Translations under genes and position numbers: made by a program
Shown here: positions 27,713 through 37,287 of the stretch, in pieces
Position numbering within the stretch: position 1 is the stretch's first letter
Layout of the letters: each line of letters begins with the position of its first letter
Assembly (NCBI RefSeq): GCF_007988885.1
Contig: NZ_BJUZ01000001.1
Coordinates: 62,001-126,000 of the forward strand
DNA: 64,000 nucleotides
Source of the DNA: Gluconobacter wancherniae NBRC 103581
GTDB lineage: Bacteria > Pseudomonadota > Alphaproteobacteria > Acetobacterales > Acetobacteraceae
Direction: 5' to 3'
Notes under the pieces: model-generated
What the model was told of the DNA's origin: nothing
The model's input: the letters and a program-made list of their open reading frames with translations, nothing else
Databases searched by the model: none

Positions 27713-28045
27713 ATGTCGGTGCTGACAGTCGCGGTTTTGCTGATTATGGCTGCGTGCCTCGAAGTTGGTGGAGATGCTCTGGTTCGCCACGGATTGCACG
27801 GCAGTACAGACCTGACCCGCGCCATCTCGATTTTTGCAGGTGGACTGGTCCTGCTGGTTTATGGCGTTGTGGTCAATTTGCCGCCATGGGATTTTGGGCG
27901 CCTCATGGGGGTTTATGTCACGCTGTTTTTTATCGTGGCGCAGGCCGTGGCCTTTTTTGCGTTCGGGGAAGTGCCGGGTGTGGGAATCTGCGCAGGCGGC
28001 GCGTTGATCATCAGCGGTGGCATTGTGATGACGGTATGGCGCTGA
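27713..28045 (+). CDS. Small four-helix membrane protein, SMR/YnfA-like
   Basis: This 110-residue very hydrophobic protein has four predicted transmembrane segments. The first contains a buried glutamate (AACLEVGGDALVRHGL), as in the small multidrug resistance (EmrE) and YnfA families. The third and fourth segments (YVTLFFIVAQAVAFFAF, GALIISGGIVMTVW) fit the same topology. A drug/metabolite-transporter-type role is plausible, but the similarity is at the pattern level. It is a single gene between two terminators. Confidence 0.65.
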   Translation: MSVLTVAVLLIMAACLEVGGDALVRHGLHGSTDLTRAISIFAGGLVLLVYGVVVNLPPWDFGRLMGVYVTLFFIVAQAVAFFAFGEVPGVGICAGGALIISGGIVMTVWR

Positions 28046-28051
28046 ACACGA

Positions 28052-28075
28052 AAACGGGGGCCGAGACCCCCGTTT
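28052..28075. terminator. Bidirectional hairpin terminator
   Basis: AAACGGGGG (28052-28060) pairs with CCCCCGTTT (28067-28075) with a 6-base loop. It lies between the convergent stops of the small membrane protein (28045) and the M16 peptidase (28083). The flanking A- and T-runs are short. Confidence 0.75.
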
Positions 28076-28082
28076 GTGAATG

Positions 28083-30785
28083 TCAGTGCGGGTGAGGGCC
28101 GAAGACGATCTGGGCCAGATCATTGGGACGCACCCAGGTATGGAACGCCTTCTGAATCTGCTGGGGTGTCATGTCGTAAGTCGCCTGAGCGGCTTTTGCT
28201 GGTGTATCAAGTGGAAGATCCAGGTTGACGAGGTGCAGGTAGCTTCCTGCGAGCGCTCCAAAGCTTGATTGTGACATGGGCTGGTCCCGCAGGATGGCTG
28301 CCTTGGCAAGGTCGAGCGTTTCCTGTGAGACAGGCTTGTTGCGCATGTCCTCGATATCCTTGATAGCGAGTGCGCGGGCACGAACCACCTTGTCTGGATC
28401 GGCCCCGAATGTGATGCCGAAACCGCTTCGGGTACGGGAATAGTCGAACCCGCTTCCAGCGCTGTACACATATCCGGTTTTGACGCGAAGGTCCTGCATC
28501 AGGCGTGAGGAGAACCCGTCGCCAAGGATCTCGTTACCCACAGATAGTGCATAACGATCAGGATCACGGACGCTTATTCCGATATTTTCGATAAGTTTCA
28601 CGTCGTCCTGTGAGCGCCCCGGATCTGCAATAACTGCCTGTGAAGCCCGGCTCAACGGAATTCCCGGCAGGTCAACCTGTGGCTTGGGACCATTGGCCTT
28701 CCAGCTTCCGAATGCCTTTTCCACAGCAGCTTTTGCGGCTTCAGGCGCGATATCACCCACAACCACGATGGTCGTCAGATCGGGGCGGTAGGTTTTGGCA
28801 TAGTAGTCCCGAACATCAGCAAGCGTGAGCTTCATGATTGTGGCGGGCGTTGCTTCCCGCAGGGTCGGATCCTGTGGAGGCACAACGGCACGCATTGCGG
28901 CGCGGCCAAAATGATAGGCCGGAGACTGGAGCTCTCCCGCTTGTCCCTGTGCTTCCTGCATCCGGGTGATCAGGAATGCCTTTTCTGGGAAGGCAGGGTT
29001 GAGTTCGTGCTCGGAAAGCAGCGCGAGGCCCTTATCAAAATCAGGGGTCAGTGTGCTCAGGGAGAATGACGGGCCCGCTGATTCGCTAGCGGAAATATCG
29101 TCAAGCGCCCGGACAAGAGCGAGGCGATCATGCTTCTTCGTACCGTACAGGAAGAGAGACGACGTCAGACTAGCCAGACCGTCCTTGCCTGCGGGCTGCT
29201 GGAGGTCCGCGTTCTGCCGGATGCTGCCGACAAGCTCAATCGTGTGGCTAACGTGCTCCGGCTGGACCAGCAGCCTCAGGCCGTTTGGCAGAACATAGCT
29301 GACAGGCGTTGGGGAGGCGGGGGGAAGTGTCAGACGCGAGAGTGCCTGCTGTGCCCAGTCCGGTAGGACGACCTTGCCCTGAGGCGGAGCATTGAAGGAT
29401 TCTGCACCGCCATATCCCTTGCCTCCAACAGCATTGCCCTTGTCGCTGGGTGTCAGGGTTGCGCTGATGGCCTGTGCAGGATCGAGAAGTTTTTTCGCAA
29501 GAGCATCAACCTGAGCTTTCGTCACCGATCGGAACGAGGCGATAGCATCTTCCGGGCTGTTGAGTTGCTGGACGGCAAGAGCTGAGGACCAGCTCTCGGC
29601 GAGGCCCGAAATACTGTTGGCACTGTATTCCATGGAAGCGATTTCGCGGCGGCGGGCGGCTTCGATCAGTTCTTCCGGAACACCGTGCTGACGATAGTCT
29701 TCCATCATCGTAGCAAGTGTCTTGCGGAGCTCGGCTGGATTTGTCCCTTTTGGAAAGCCAGCATACGCGATGGCAAGGCCGGCCTGCGCATCAGGATCAT
29801 ACATAAAGCCGGTATCAAGTGCCTTGCCCTGAGGCACCAGTTCGAACAACTCGCCACGCTGGCTCGATATTGCGTCTGCAAGAAGTGTCGCCGCGGCAAA
29901 ATCCGGGTCCCGCTGTCCCGGCATTCTCCATGCCATTGTTACCAGCCCAATCGGCAAATCCGTGTCGAGAGACAGGCTCTGTGCCTTAACGGGTTGAGGG
30001 GAAACAATGGGACGATCAGGTAGCTTCACGGGTGCAATTGCACCGAAAGCAGCTTGTGCCTTCTGGATGGCGTCCTGCGGATCCACATCGCCTGCGATGA
30101 TTAGGATGGCATTATTGGGCGCATACCAGGAATCATAAAACTTGCGCAGGATTGACGTTGTCGTGGCGTCAAAAGACGGTCGGCTGCCGAGCGCGTCTTC
30201 CTGATAGGGTGTGCCGGCATAAAGCACCGAGCGGACCTGCGAGAGGTAGCGATAGATCGGGCTCGACAGATCGCGTGAGACTTCCTGCTCAATCGCGCCG
30301 CGTTCGTGCTTCCATTCATCATCGGTGATGTTGAGGTCACGCATGCGACCGGCCTCAATTCGCAGCACAACATCCAGATCTGCCGCGGGCGCCTTGAAAT
30401 AGTATTGCGTGACATCCGACGTCGTGTCGGCGTTGTTGTTGTTTCCAAGCTGCGCACTGATGGTTGAAAGCTGATCACGGGTCAGGTGTTTTGAGCCATT
30501 GAACATCATGTGCTCAAGGGCATGTGCCGTTCCTGCGAAGCCCTTTGGCGCGTTCACGGAGCCTGTCTGGTAATTCACCATTGTCTGAACAACAGGAGCC
30601 AGAGTGTCACGGATGACAACAACGCGCAGCCCGTTGGAGAGCGTGGCGCGTGTCACGGTGGCGGGCGCGGAGGTTGCTTTCTGCGGAACAGGGGGCGCTG
30701 CATGGGCCATTCCTGGCGCTGCAAGGGGTGCAAGCATGGACGCGGCAAGCAGCGTCAGGCGGGAAAGACGGGGCAGCATGGGCAT
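28083..30785 (-). CDS. M16-family zinc metallopeptidase (two-domain, periplasmic)
   Basis: This 900-residue exported protease has a signal peptide ending APGMAHA (residues ~1-29). The inverted zinc motif HxxEH is present (H88-ALE-H92), with the distal glutamate expected in the GAIEQEV segment. The second half repeats the M16 fold without an intact HxxEH ([27 protein letters not shown]), as is usual for pitrilysin/PqqL-like proteins where only the first half is catalytic. Its substrates are unknown; M16 relatives degrade small peptides or process pre-peptides. It stands alone, divergent from the membrane protein at 30923. Confidence 0.92.
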   Translation of the reverse strand: MPMLPRLSRLTLLAASMLAPLAAPGMAHAAPPVPQKATSAPATVTRATLSNGLRVVVIRDTLAPVVQTMVNYQTGSVNAPKGFAGTAHALEHMMFNGSKHLTRDQLSTISAQLGNNNNADTTSDVTQYYFKAPAADLDVVLRIEAGRMRDLNITDDEWKHERGAIEQEVSRDLSSPIYRYLSQVRSVLYAGTPYQEDALGSRPSFDATTTSILRKFYDSWYAPNNAILIIAGDVDPQDAIQKAQAAFGAIAPVKLPDRPIVSPQPVKAQSLSLDTDLPIGLVTMAWRMPGQRDPDFAAATLLADAISSQRGELFELVPQGKALDTGFMYDPDAQAGLAIAYAGFPKGTNPAELRKTLATMMEDYRQHGVPEELIEAARRREIASMEYSANSISGLAESWSSALAVQQLNSPEDAIASFRSVTKAQVDALAKKLLDPAQAISATLTPSDKGNAVGGKGYGGAESFNAPPQGKVVLPDWAQQALSRLTLPPASPTPVSYVLPNGLRLLVQPEHVSHTIELVGSIRQNADLQQPAGKDGLASLTSSLFLYGTKKHDRLALVRALDDISASESAGPSFSLSTLTPDFDKGLALLSEHELNPAFPEKAFLITRMQEAQGQAGELQSPAYHFGRAAMRAVVPPQDPTLREATPATIMKLTLADVRDYYAKTYRPDLTTIVVVGDIAPEAAKAAVEKAFGSWKANGPKPQVDLPGIPLSRASQAVIADPGRSQDDVKLIENIGISVRDPDRYALSVGNEILGDGFSSRLMQDLRVKTGYVYSAGSGFDYSRTRSGFGITFGADPDKVVRARALAIKDIEDMRNKPVSQETLDLAKAAILRDQPMSQSSFGALAGSYLHLVNLDLPLDTPAKAAQATYDMTPQQIQKAFHTWVRPNDLAQIVFGPHPH

Positions 30786-30922
30786 GAAAGCAGAGCCTCG
30801 TGAAAGAGAATGTTACGTCGAATAAACCTCCTCGAGCCTGTTCTGTCCATAAGGTCTTGATTGCGGGCGCATGAATAAAAAATCAGATGCGGTTCTCGCA
30901 TGTGAGGTTTAGAGTGCCGCCA

Positions 30923-31468
30923 ATGACTGCATCAGATCATATCAAACGTGCGGATGGCTGGGTGATCGACACCCTTTTTCAGCCTGTCGCAGACCGCCTG
31001 CCTGAGAGTATTCCTGCTTTGCAACTGGGGATGAGCTGTCAGCTTGGCTCCCTTTTGTTTTATGGCCTCTCGCTGCTGATCCCTATTTTCGTGATGGGGG
31101 CGACGGTTGGAGACGTGATCGATACGATCCTTGTCTGGCTCATGGGAATGGCATTCTTTCTGGGGCTCCAGAAATCACGCCATGTGGTACGTGCGAATGC
31201 GCTGAATCCATTGCGGCCACTGCTGATGTCGATGCGTGTAATTTCGATCATTTTCCTCGTGTATGTTGCTTATCGTGGAATGTCCGTTGCCGCGCCATAC
31301 TGGCTGCCAGCGCAGCTGACGACGCTTTCGCAGCTTCTTTTTGTGGTTGGACTTTATTTCGTAGCCTGCCAGCCACGTCCGCCAAGACAGCGTGTTTCCA
31401 TGCGGCAAGGCAATGTCATTGAAGGGCTGTGGCCTACTGGAAAGATAAGATCATCCCAAGGTCTCTGA
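30923..31468 (+). CDS. Membrane protein of unknown function overlapping a GT4 gene
   Basis: This 181-residue protein starts at MTASDHIKRADG (30923; a longer start at 30887 is in frame but less likely). It has about four hydrophobic segments: LGSLLFYGLSLLIPIFVMG, TILVWLMGMAFFLGL, RVISIIFLVYVAYRGM and LSQLLFVVGLYFVAC. The C-terminal tail is basic and cytoplasmic. I do not recognise the family. Its 3' end overlaps the next gene, a GT4 glycosyltransferase, by 40 bases in another frame. Tight coupling and a shared role in glycan or envelope synthesis are therefore likely. Confidence 0.75.
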   Translation: MTASDHIKRADGWVIDTLFQPVADRLPESIPALQLGMSCQLGSLLFYGLSLLIPIFVMGATVGDVIDTILVWLMGMAFFLGLQKSRHVVRANALNPLRPLLMSMRVISIIFLVYVAYRGMSVAAPYWLPAQLTTLSQLLFVVGLYFVACQPRPPRQRVSMRQGNVIEGLWPTGKIRSSQGL

Positions 31469-32496
31469 AGGTTCTTCATTGTCTTTCAACCCATGAATTT
31501 GCCGGGACGGAACGACATGTGGCGGAGCTGGTTTCGGCTCAGATGGCCGATAGCGACGTCACGCTTCTGCTGGAAAACCAGACGCGTGATCGTCTGACGG
31601 GTGGAGATATTACGGATGTTCTTCCCCCGGGCCTGAACGTGATCAGGGCTGGCCGGGGGGGATATCTGCTGAAACTGGCTAAGCTGGTGCGAAAAGGCGG
31701 ATTTGATGTGGTGCACACCCATCTCGGTCGCGCTTCCGCACGGGCGACATGGCTGAAACGGGCTGGCATCTGGAATGGTACCCCACTGGTGGCCACCCTG
31801 CACACCAGTTACCGCGCCAGAAGCTACGGCGTTCATGACGGCCTGATCTGTATTGCGAGCTGGCAGCAGAATACGTTGCCACCGCAGCAGAAGGCGCGCT
31901 CCACGCTAATCCCGAACTGGACGGTTGCGCCGACCCGCTCCCCTGAAGAGGAAGCGGTACTCAGGCGCAATCTGCGACAGGAATGGGGCCTGAGCGATGA
32001 TTGTTTTGTGTTCGGCGCAGTTGGGCGGATGGTGGAGGAAAAAGACTTTTCGCTCCTGCTCAAGGCATGGCGTCTGGCGGCATTGCCGGAAAACGCAGTT
32101 CTTTTGATGATAGGGGATGGCCCGGAGCGGCCGCGCCTTGAAGAGGAAAGCAAAGGGACCGGGCGTGTGATCTTCACCGGTTTTCGAACGGATATGCCAG
32201 ATGCGCTTGCAGGACTTGATGCGTTTGTCCTGCCGTCGCGCCATGAGCCTTTTGGGCTTGTTTTGCTTGAGGCCATGGGCGCTGGATTGCCGGTTCGTGC
32301 AGCGGCGTCCGGGGGTGTGCTGGATATTTTAAAGAATAACCCGGATTGTCTCGTCGCCCCACAGAATATACAGGCGCTTTCTGACGGTTTGCACGAGCTT
32401 TATGGTTGCCCGCGGGGCGCCTGGGATCTTTCAGGGTTCTCTCTGGATCAGCAAATTCCAAAACTGGACCGGTTCTACCGTGACCTGACTCGCTGA
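31429..32496 (+). CDS. GT4-family glycosyltransferase
   Basis: This 355-residue GT-B glycosyltransferase has an N-terminal Rossmann domain starting LKVLHCLSTHEFAGTERHVAELV. The linker phrase FDVVHTHLGRASARATW follows. The C-terminal donor domain contains GAVGRMVEEKDFSLLLKAW, IGDGPERPRLE and the EPFGLVLLEAMGAGLPV motif with the E-x7-E pair. It starts at GTG 31429 within the upstream membrane-protein gene. A role in transferring a sugar to a lipid-linked or LPS-type acceptor is inferred from the family; no substrate can be named. Confidence 0.9.
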   Translation: MAYWKDKIIPRSLKVLHCLSTHEFAGTERHVAELVSAQMADSDVTLLLENQTRDRLTGGDITDVLPPGLNVIRAGRGGYLLKLAKLVRKGGFDVVHTHLGRASARATWLKRAGIWNGTPLVATLHTSYRARSYGVHDGLICIASWQQNTLPPQQKARSTLIPNWTVAPTRSPEEEAVLRRNLRQEWGLSDDCFVFGAVGRMVEEKDFSLLLKAWRLAALPENAVLLMIGDGPERPRLEEESKGTGRVIFTGFRTDMPDALAGLDAFVLPSRHEPFGLVLLEAMGAGLPVRAAASGGVLDILKNNPDCLVAPQNIQALSDGLHELYGCPRGAWDLSGFSLDQQIPKLDRFYRDLTR

Positions 32497-32580
32497 CCTG
32501 ACCTCCCGCTCCCTTTGTAAAAGCGGCTAAAGCGGGCAACGAATTTTTCCTTAAGGCGTTTTATGCAGGAGGAGAATTTC

Positions 32581-33006
32581 ATGCGAAAAACATTCTGTTT
32601 CGGCTTGCTGCTGGGTATGGCTTTTTCAAGCTCCGTTGCTCTGGCCGCGCCCTCTGCGCAGGTTATTACGATCCCTGTAAATGGCACTCAGAAAGTCAGC
32701 CACCAACCTGCGCTTTTTTCGTGCAAGCCGGACGGTGTGGCAACAGACGCCCAGAAAAAGCTGATGGGAATTCTTCCGAAGGATTTCGTGAAGGTCGACT
32801 ACATCAATGCAGGAAATATTCATCTCGCTGTGTTGCCGGTTGATGGCGAGATGCAGGTTTTTTCTAATGTCATAGCTGCAGACGGCGCAAAATATGCCGG
32901 TGCCCAGTATGTCTGGTGGAGCAAAGGCAAGGAGGCGACGTTCATCAATGAGATGGATGATGGTGCTGCACTGACATGCAAGGAAGTTCCGTACCTCCGC
33001 CGTTGA
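32581..33006 (+). CDS. MliC-like C-type lysozyme inhibitor, periplasmic
   Basis: This 141-residue exported protein has a strong ribosome site (GCAGGAGGAG) before ATG 32581. Its signal peptide is MRKTFCFGLLLGMAFSSSVALA. The mature domain ends with the hallmark of the MliC/PliC family: GAKYAGAQYVWWSKGKEATF followed by a late cysteine (LTCKE) that can pair with the early C in LFSCKPDG. Related proteins block host or environmental lysozyme. There is no lipobox, so it is probably soluble in the periplasm (PliC-like) rather than membrane-anchored. Confidence 0.72.
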   Translation: MRKTFCFGLLLGMAFSSSVALAAPSAQVITIPVNGTQKVSHQPALFSCKPDGVATDAQKKLMGILPKDFVKVDYINAGNIHLAVLPVDGEMQVFSNVIAADGAKYAGAQYVWWSKGKEATFINEMDDGAALTCKEVPYLRR

Positions 33007-33096
33007 TATGCCCGATATGGTTGTCCGCCAACGCCCTTCAGGCGCCATGTTGGTCGTGTTTTGTGAGGGGGCTGTTTCTCGGGAAGGACGTGTTCC

Positions 33097-33432
33097 ATGA
33101 GTTCAAAATTCGAGCTTTACATTGATCATGGCGGAGAATTCCGTTTCCGTCTGAAGGCAGGCAACGGAGAGATCATTCTCTCGAGTGAGGGATACCGGCA
33201 GAAAGCCAGTGCGGTGAATGGTATTGCGTCTGTGCATGCCAACGCGTCGAATGACGCCCATTACGAGCGCAAAATCTCGTCGTCCGGAAAGCCGATGTTC
33301 AATCTCAAAGCCGCCAATGGACAGGTGATCGGCACAAGTCAGCTGTACAGCAGTGAGAGTGCGCGTGATGTGGGAATAGAGTCCGTCAAGAGAAATACGG
33401 CATCTGCTGTAACGGTTGACCGGACGCACTAA
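33097..33432 (+). CDS. YegP/DUF1508-family protein
   Basis: This 111-residue protein is made of two tandem DUF1508 repeats. The first is FELYIDHGGEFRFRLKAGNG followed by EGY-x-QKASAVNGIASV. The second is ERKISSSGKPMFNLKAANG then SQLYSSESARDVGIESV. The family forms a compact alpha/beta domain of unknown biochemical role and has been linked to stress or salt responses. No partner is evident from the neighbours. Confidence 0.92.
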   Translation: MSSKFELYIDHGGEFRFRLKAGNGEIILSSEGYRQKASAVNGIASVHANASNDAHYERKISSSGKPMFNLKAANGQVIGTSQLYSSESARDVGIESVKRNTASAVTVDRTH

Positions 33433-33532
33433 GTTCCGAATTACACTCTCCCACGCAACGGCAGCGCTGGGGAAATACGCGTGTGTCGTAATGACGTCCC
33501 CTTCGGGAGGACTATGACGGGGTGAGGGCTGT

Positions 33533-34399
33533 ATGCGTCTGGACGATGAACGGGAGAGCAGCAACGTTGATGATCAGCGCGGTTCAGGTGGTGGGGGCGG
33601 TGGAACACCTCTGCGAATTGGCGGTCTTGGTGGCCTCATTCTTGTGTTGGGCGCGCTTTACTTTGGCGTCGATCCCAAGGTTGTGCTCAACCTCCTGAAC
33701 AATGCCCCATCCTCCAGTGCGCCTGCGTCACAGAAAAATCATACGCAGGTGGCAGCCAATGACCCGGAAAAGCGTTTCATCGCGCGTGTTCTGGGGTCAA
33801 CGGAAGACGTGTGGACCGCCTATTTCCAGCAGATGGGCCGCACCTATCATGATCCGCGGCTGGTGCTTTTCACGGGTGGCGTTCAGTCTGCGTGTGGGTA
33901 TGCCCAGACATCCGTAGGGCCTTTCTATTGCCCCGCCGACCAGAAAGTTTATCTGGATCTTGGTTTCTTTCAGGACCTGAAAAACAGGCTTGGGGCTAGC
34001 GGCGACTTCGCGCAGGCCTATGTCGTGGCACACGAAATCGGACATCATGTTCAGAACGAACTTGGCATCATGAAGCAGGTCGATCGCAATAGTGGGATGT
34101 CTGTGCGCGGTGCCGCAGGCTCATCCGTTCGTACCGAGTTACAGGCAGACTGCTTCGCCGGTGTCTGGGCCAAGCGTGCCAATGATGCACGCAATATTCT
34201 TCAGACCGGCGACGTTGAGGAAGGCATGAACGCGGCTTCTGCGGTGGGGGATGACCGTCTGGAGCGAAAAGCGCAGGGTTATGTCGTGCCTGACAGCTTT
34301 ACCCATGGCACCTCGGCTCAGCGCGTTTCGTGGTTCAGACGGGGTCTGGAGTCTGGTGATATCAATCGATGCGATACGTTCAGCGCGCCCTCACTCTAA
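33533..34399 (+). CDS. YpfJ-like neutral zinc metallopeptidase
   Basis: This is a 288-residue single-pass membrane protein. It has a short cytoplasmic N-terminus with a GSGGGGGG linker, one transmembrane helix (LGGLILVLGALYFGV) and a periplasmic peptidase domain. The zinc-binding HExxH is H167-EIG-H171 (VVAHEIGHHVQNELG), with a downstream ELQADCFAGVWA that supplies the third ligand. YpfJ-type proteins are uncharacterised in most species. A bidirectional terminator follows. Confidence 0.93.
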   Translation: MRLDDERESSNVDDQRGSGGGGGGTPLRIGGLGGLILVLGALYFGVDPKVVLNLLNNAPSSSAPASQKNHTQVAANDPEKRFIARVLGSTEDVWTAYFQQMGRTYHDPRLVLFTGGVQSACGYAQTSVGPFYCPADQKVYLDLGFFQDLKNRLGASGDFAQAYVVAHEIGHHVQNELGIMKQVDRNSGMSVRGAAGSSVRTELQADCFAGVWAKRANDARNILQTGDVEEGMNAASAVGDDRLERKAQGYVVPDSFTHGTSAQRVSWFRRGLESGDINRCDTFSAPSL

Positions 34400-34432
34400 T
34401 ATCTGCGTTCTTCACTCCCGGCGCTGGATACA

Positions 34433-34464
34433 AAAAAGCCTGCCCCAGAAAGGGCAGGCTTTTT
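34433..34464. terminator. Bidirectional Rho-independent terminator
   Basis: A5-GCCTGCCC (34433-34445) pairs perfectly with GGGCAGGC-T5 (34452-34464) around a 6-base loop, between the convergent YpfJ-like gene and the molybdopterin subunit gene. Confidence 0.95.
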
Positions 34465-34485
34465 CTTTGATTGAGGTTGAAAACC

Positions 34486-36795
34486 TCAGACCGTGTGGTT
34501 GTTCAGCTCTCGCAGGACATCCGCCGGGCGCATTGGCAGATGACGCATGCGAACACCGACGGCACGGAAAATCGCATTGCCAATGGCAGGAGCGATCACC
34601 GTCACACCCGGCTCACCAAGACCCATGGGCTTCTCGGCGCTTTCCACGAACTCAATGTCCATATCTGGCACATCGGGGATCCGTAGTGGCGTGTAGTTGT
34701 TGAGGTTCGTGGCCTTGATCGTGCCGTTGACGATCTCTGTGCCTTCGAACAGAGCCATGCTCAGGCCCCAGAGAGCGGCGCCCTCGGTCTGAGCGAGCGC
34801 GCCACCCGGATCAACGATCGTACCGGCATCAATCACAAGCCAGAGCTTCTGGCATGTCACGATCCCTGTCTTGCGATCCACATGCACCTGTGCGGCACCT
34901 GCGGTCCAGGTTGGCATTCCGCGCTCCTGACCGAAGCTGGTGGCAATACCCAGAGCCGTATCGGCCGGGAGCTGTGTCTTGCCCCAGCCAATCTTCTCGG
35001 CCAGCTTCTGCACGACTGCTGCCTGACGATGGGCGCCATTCGTGGAGTTCGGTGCCTCACCGGCGTTACGGCCGGTTGCGGTGAACATGGACAGGCGGAG
35101 CTCCACCGGGTCCTGACCCGTAGCATGAGCCACTTCGTCAATGAACGATTCAAGCGCCCATGGCGTCCAGCCTGCGCTTACCGAACGCAGCCAGCCCGGA
35201 CGGAAAGTGCGGTTCGCAAGATCATTGCTGATCGCGCGGACGCGTGTCGGGCCGGTTTCGTACCAGTGATCAGCACCAGAGAGAGCAAACGGATCGTATT
35301 TTCCATCCAGACCTTTGGCAAGGAAAGCGGGCGCCATGACCTGGGTCGGCCAGCCAGCCGTCGCCGTGTAGTTCATGGCAGAGATTTTCTTGCCGCTGGA
35401 ATCCAGTGCCACGCTGATGGTCTGCAACGACGGGGAGCGGATGGAGTCGAACGCCATATCATCTGAGCGCGTCAGGATCAGCTTGACTGGCGCGCCACCG
35501 ATTGCCTTTGAAGCAAGGGCCGCAGGAATGGAATAATCGCCGTTCAGACGACGTCCAAACCCACCACCCAGCAGATAGGAGCGCATGACAATCTGCTCTT
35601 CAGGAACCTGAAGGGCTTTGGAGAGCTGCGGCAAAACCAGTGACTGCCACTGATTACCAGCATGGATTTCCCACATTCCGTCAATATGCCGAGCAACGGC
35701 ATTCAGGGGTTCCAGCTGATAATGCGCGACGGAAGCGCAGGTGTATTCCGCAGTTATCACCTTGGCTGCGGATTTGAAGGTGGCATCCACGCCGTCATCG
35801 TTAAAGACGTGTGTGCCGTTCTTCGCATCCTTACCCAGCGTGCGGGCATGGTCGATGATGTCCGCTTCCGAAACCTTGATCGTGGGGCCAGGCGTCCACT
35901 GTACCTTAAGGGCATCGGCGGCACGCATTGCAGCAGGGTATGTCTTGCCGAGTGCTACAACCCAGCCCGGCACGATATCGGACGGATCTTCCAGAACTAC
36001 GTAGCGGATATAACCGGGGATCTTCTTGGCTTCCGTGTCATCCACGGAAACGACCTTCGCCTCATAGCGTGTGGGCGGCATTTTCGGACGGCCATAGACC
36101 ATCCCGTCCAGCTTCACATCAATGCCGTAGATGGCCTTGCCTGTTGTTTTGTCTGGAATATCGAGAGCCGCGACCTCTTTGCCGATCATGCGGCGCTCGG
36201 AAGCGGGCTTGAGCGGCAGTTTGGCCATTTCCTCAGGTGTGAAGCTGCGTGTTGGCTTCGCCTGCGCGACGATGTCGCCATAGGAAATTGTCTTGGAGCC
36301 AGCTGTCACGATGCCGTTGCGGGCCGTGCATTTGTCCGGCGTGGTTCCAAGGAGCTTTGCGCCTTCCTCGACCAGGATTGTGCGTGCAGCCGCTCCAGCC
36401 TGACGGAACGTGTCCCACGTGTCCCAGACTGACCAGGAACCACCCGTTACAAATTTACCTGCAAATTTCGGGCCTGTATCGACTTCGGTAATCTTGATGT
36501 GATCCCAGTCGGCTTCCATCTCGTCCGCGATGATGCGGGCGAGGGCAGTTCCGACATGCTGGCCCATCTCGGCCCGAACGATGTTGACGTTCACAGACCC
36601 ATCGGGTGCGATGGCGCACCAGATGTTGGGCTCAAATGCGGCTTCCGTTGGCATTGCGGAAGGCATGGTCTGTGCGGCTTGGGCCTTTCGGGCAAATCCG
36701 AACATAAGTCCGGCGCCCGCTGCGGTCATGAGAAAACCACGACGGGAAAGCTGAGGCTTGTTTCCGGCCTTGGCCAGCTGTTCGAGCTTACCCAT
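34486..36795 (-). CDS. Molybdopterin-binding large subunit of membrane-linked aldehyde dehydrogenase (xanthine oxidase family)
   Basis: This 769-residue catalytic subunit binds the molybdenum-molybdopterin cytosine dinucleotide cofactor. A twin-arginine signal (LSRRGFLMTAAGAGLMFGFARKAQA) sends it folded to the periplasm. The motif GGGFGRRL lines the cofactor pocket, and the catalytic glutamate is in MGLGEPGVT near the C-terminus. It is of the isoquinoline-oxidoreductase-beta-like branch, which includes the aldehyde dehydrogenases of acetic acid bacteria (aldehyde to acid, electrons to ubiquinone via cytochrome c). I chose the start at MGKLEQL (36795), overlapping the stop of the 2Fe-2S subunit gene by eight bases. 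Isoquinoline-like or other N-heterocycle substrates cannot be ruled out. Confidence 0.9.
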   Translation of the reverse strand: MGKLEQLAKAGNKPQLSRRGFLMTAAGAGLMFGFARKAQAAQTMPSAMPTEAAFEPNIWCAIAPDGSVNVNIVRAEMGQHVGTALARIIADEMEADWDHIKITEVDTGPKFAGKFVTGGSWSVWDTWDTFRQAGAAARTILVEEGAKLLGTTPDKCTARNGIVTAGSKTISYGDIVAQAKPTRSFTPEEMAKLPLKPASERRMIGKEVAALDIPDKTTGKAIYGIDVKLDGMVYGRPKMPPTRYEAKVVSVDDTEAKKIPGYIRYVVLEDPSDIVPGWVVALGKTYPAAMRAADALKVQWTPGPTIKVSEADIIDHARTLGKDAKNGTHVFNDDGVDATFKSAAKVITAEYTCASVAHYQLEPLNAVARHIDGMWEIHAGNQWQSLVLPQLSKALQVPEEQIVMRSYLLGGGFGRRLNGDYSIPAALASKAIGGAPVKLILTRSDDMAFDSIRSPSLQTISVALDSSGKKISAMNYTATAGWPTQVMAPAFLAKGLDGKYDPFALSGADHWYETGPTRVRAISNDLANRTFRPGWLRSVSAGWTPWALESFIDEVAHATGQDPVELRLSMFTATGRNAGEAPNSTNGAHRQAAVVQKLAEKIGWGKTQLPADTALGIATSFGQERGMPTWTAGAAQVHVDRKTGIVTCQKLWLVIDAGTIVDPGGALAQTEGAALWGLSMALFEGTEIVNGTIKATNLNNYTPLRIPDVPDMDIEFVESAEKPMGLGEPGVTVIAPAIGNAIFRAVGVRMRHLPMRPADVLRELNNHTV

Positions 36796-37261
36796 TGGTA
36801 GCGCCTCCCTGTTTGCCCGCAGCGTCCTTAATGGCCTTGCGGATACGGACATAGGTCATGCAGCGGCACAGACTGCCTCCCATGACGCCATCGATCTGAT
36901 CGTCGCTTGGCTGTGGATAGTCTTTCAGCAGGCTTGCGGCCTGCATGATCTGGCCAGACTGGCAGTATCCGCATTGCGGGACCTGCTGATCCCGCCAGGC
37001 GACCTGCACAACGTGATTTCCTTCCGGATCAAGGCCTTCGATCGTCGTGATCGCCGCGCCTTCAATGGAGGAAAGTGGTGTGATGCAGGAGCGCGTTGCC
37101 CGACCGCCCACATGAACAGTGCAGGCGCCGCATTCCCCGATGCCACAGCCGAACTTCGTGCCTGTCAGGTTCAGTTCGTCACGGATGATCCACAATAGTG
37201 GTGTATCGTCTGGTGCATCGACCGAGACAGGCTGCCCGTTGAGTTCAAATTTCGTCGTCAT
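36788..37261 (-). CDS. 2Fe-2S small subunit of membrane-linked aldehyde dehydrogenase
   Basis: This 157-residue iron-sulfur subunit has two clusters. The plant-ferredoxin-like cluster is held by C39, C44, C47 and C59 (GCGIGECGACTVH). The second is held by C97, C100, C132 and C134 (CGYCQSG, LCRCMTY). It passes electrons from the molybdenum centre of the large subunit to the cytochrome c subunit. It has no signal peptide, so it must be exported together with the Tat-carrying large subunit. It lies 26 bases after the cytochrome gene and overlaps the large-subunit gene. Confidence 0.95.
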   Translation of the reverse strand: MTTKFELNGQPVSVDAPDDTPLLWIIRDELNLTGTKFGCGIGECGACTVHVGGRATRSCITPLSSIEGAAITTIEGLDPEGNHVVQVAWRDQQVPQCGYCQSGQIMQAASLLKDYPQPSDDQIDGVMGGSLCRCMTYVRIRKAIKDAAGKQGGATNG

Positions 37262-37287
37262 GTTCTGTATTCCCTGTCCTGCCCGGA

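Noticed and set aside
27653-28123. Minus-strand 156-codon open frame over the small SMR-like gene
   Set aside because: It crosses two strong terminators and has low-complexity polar composition; the plus-strand gene has clear membrane segments.
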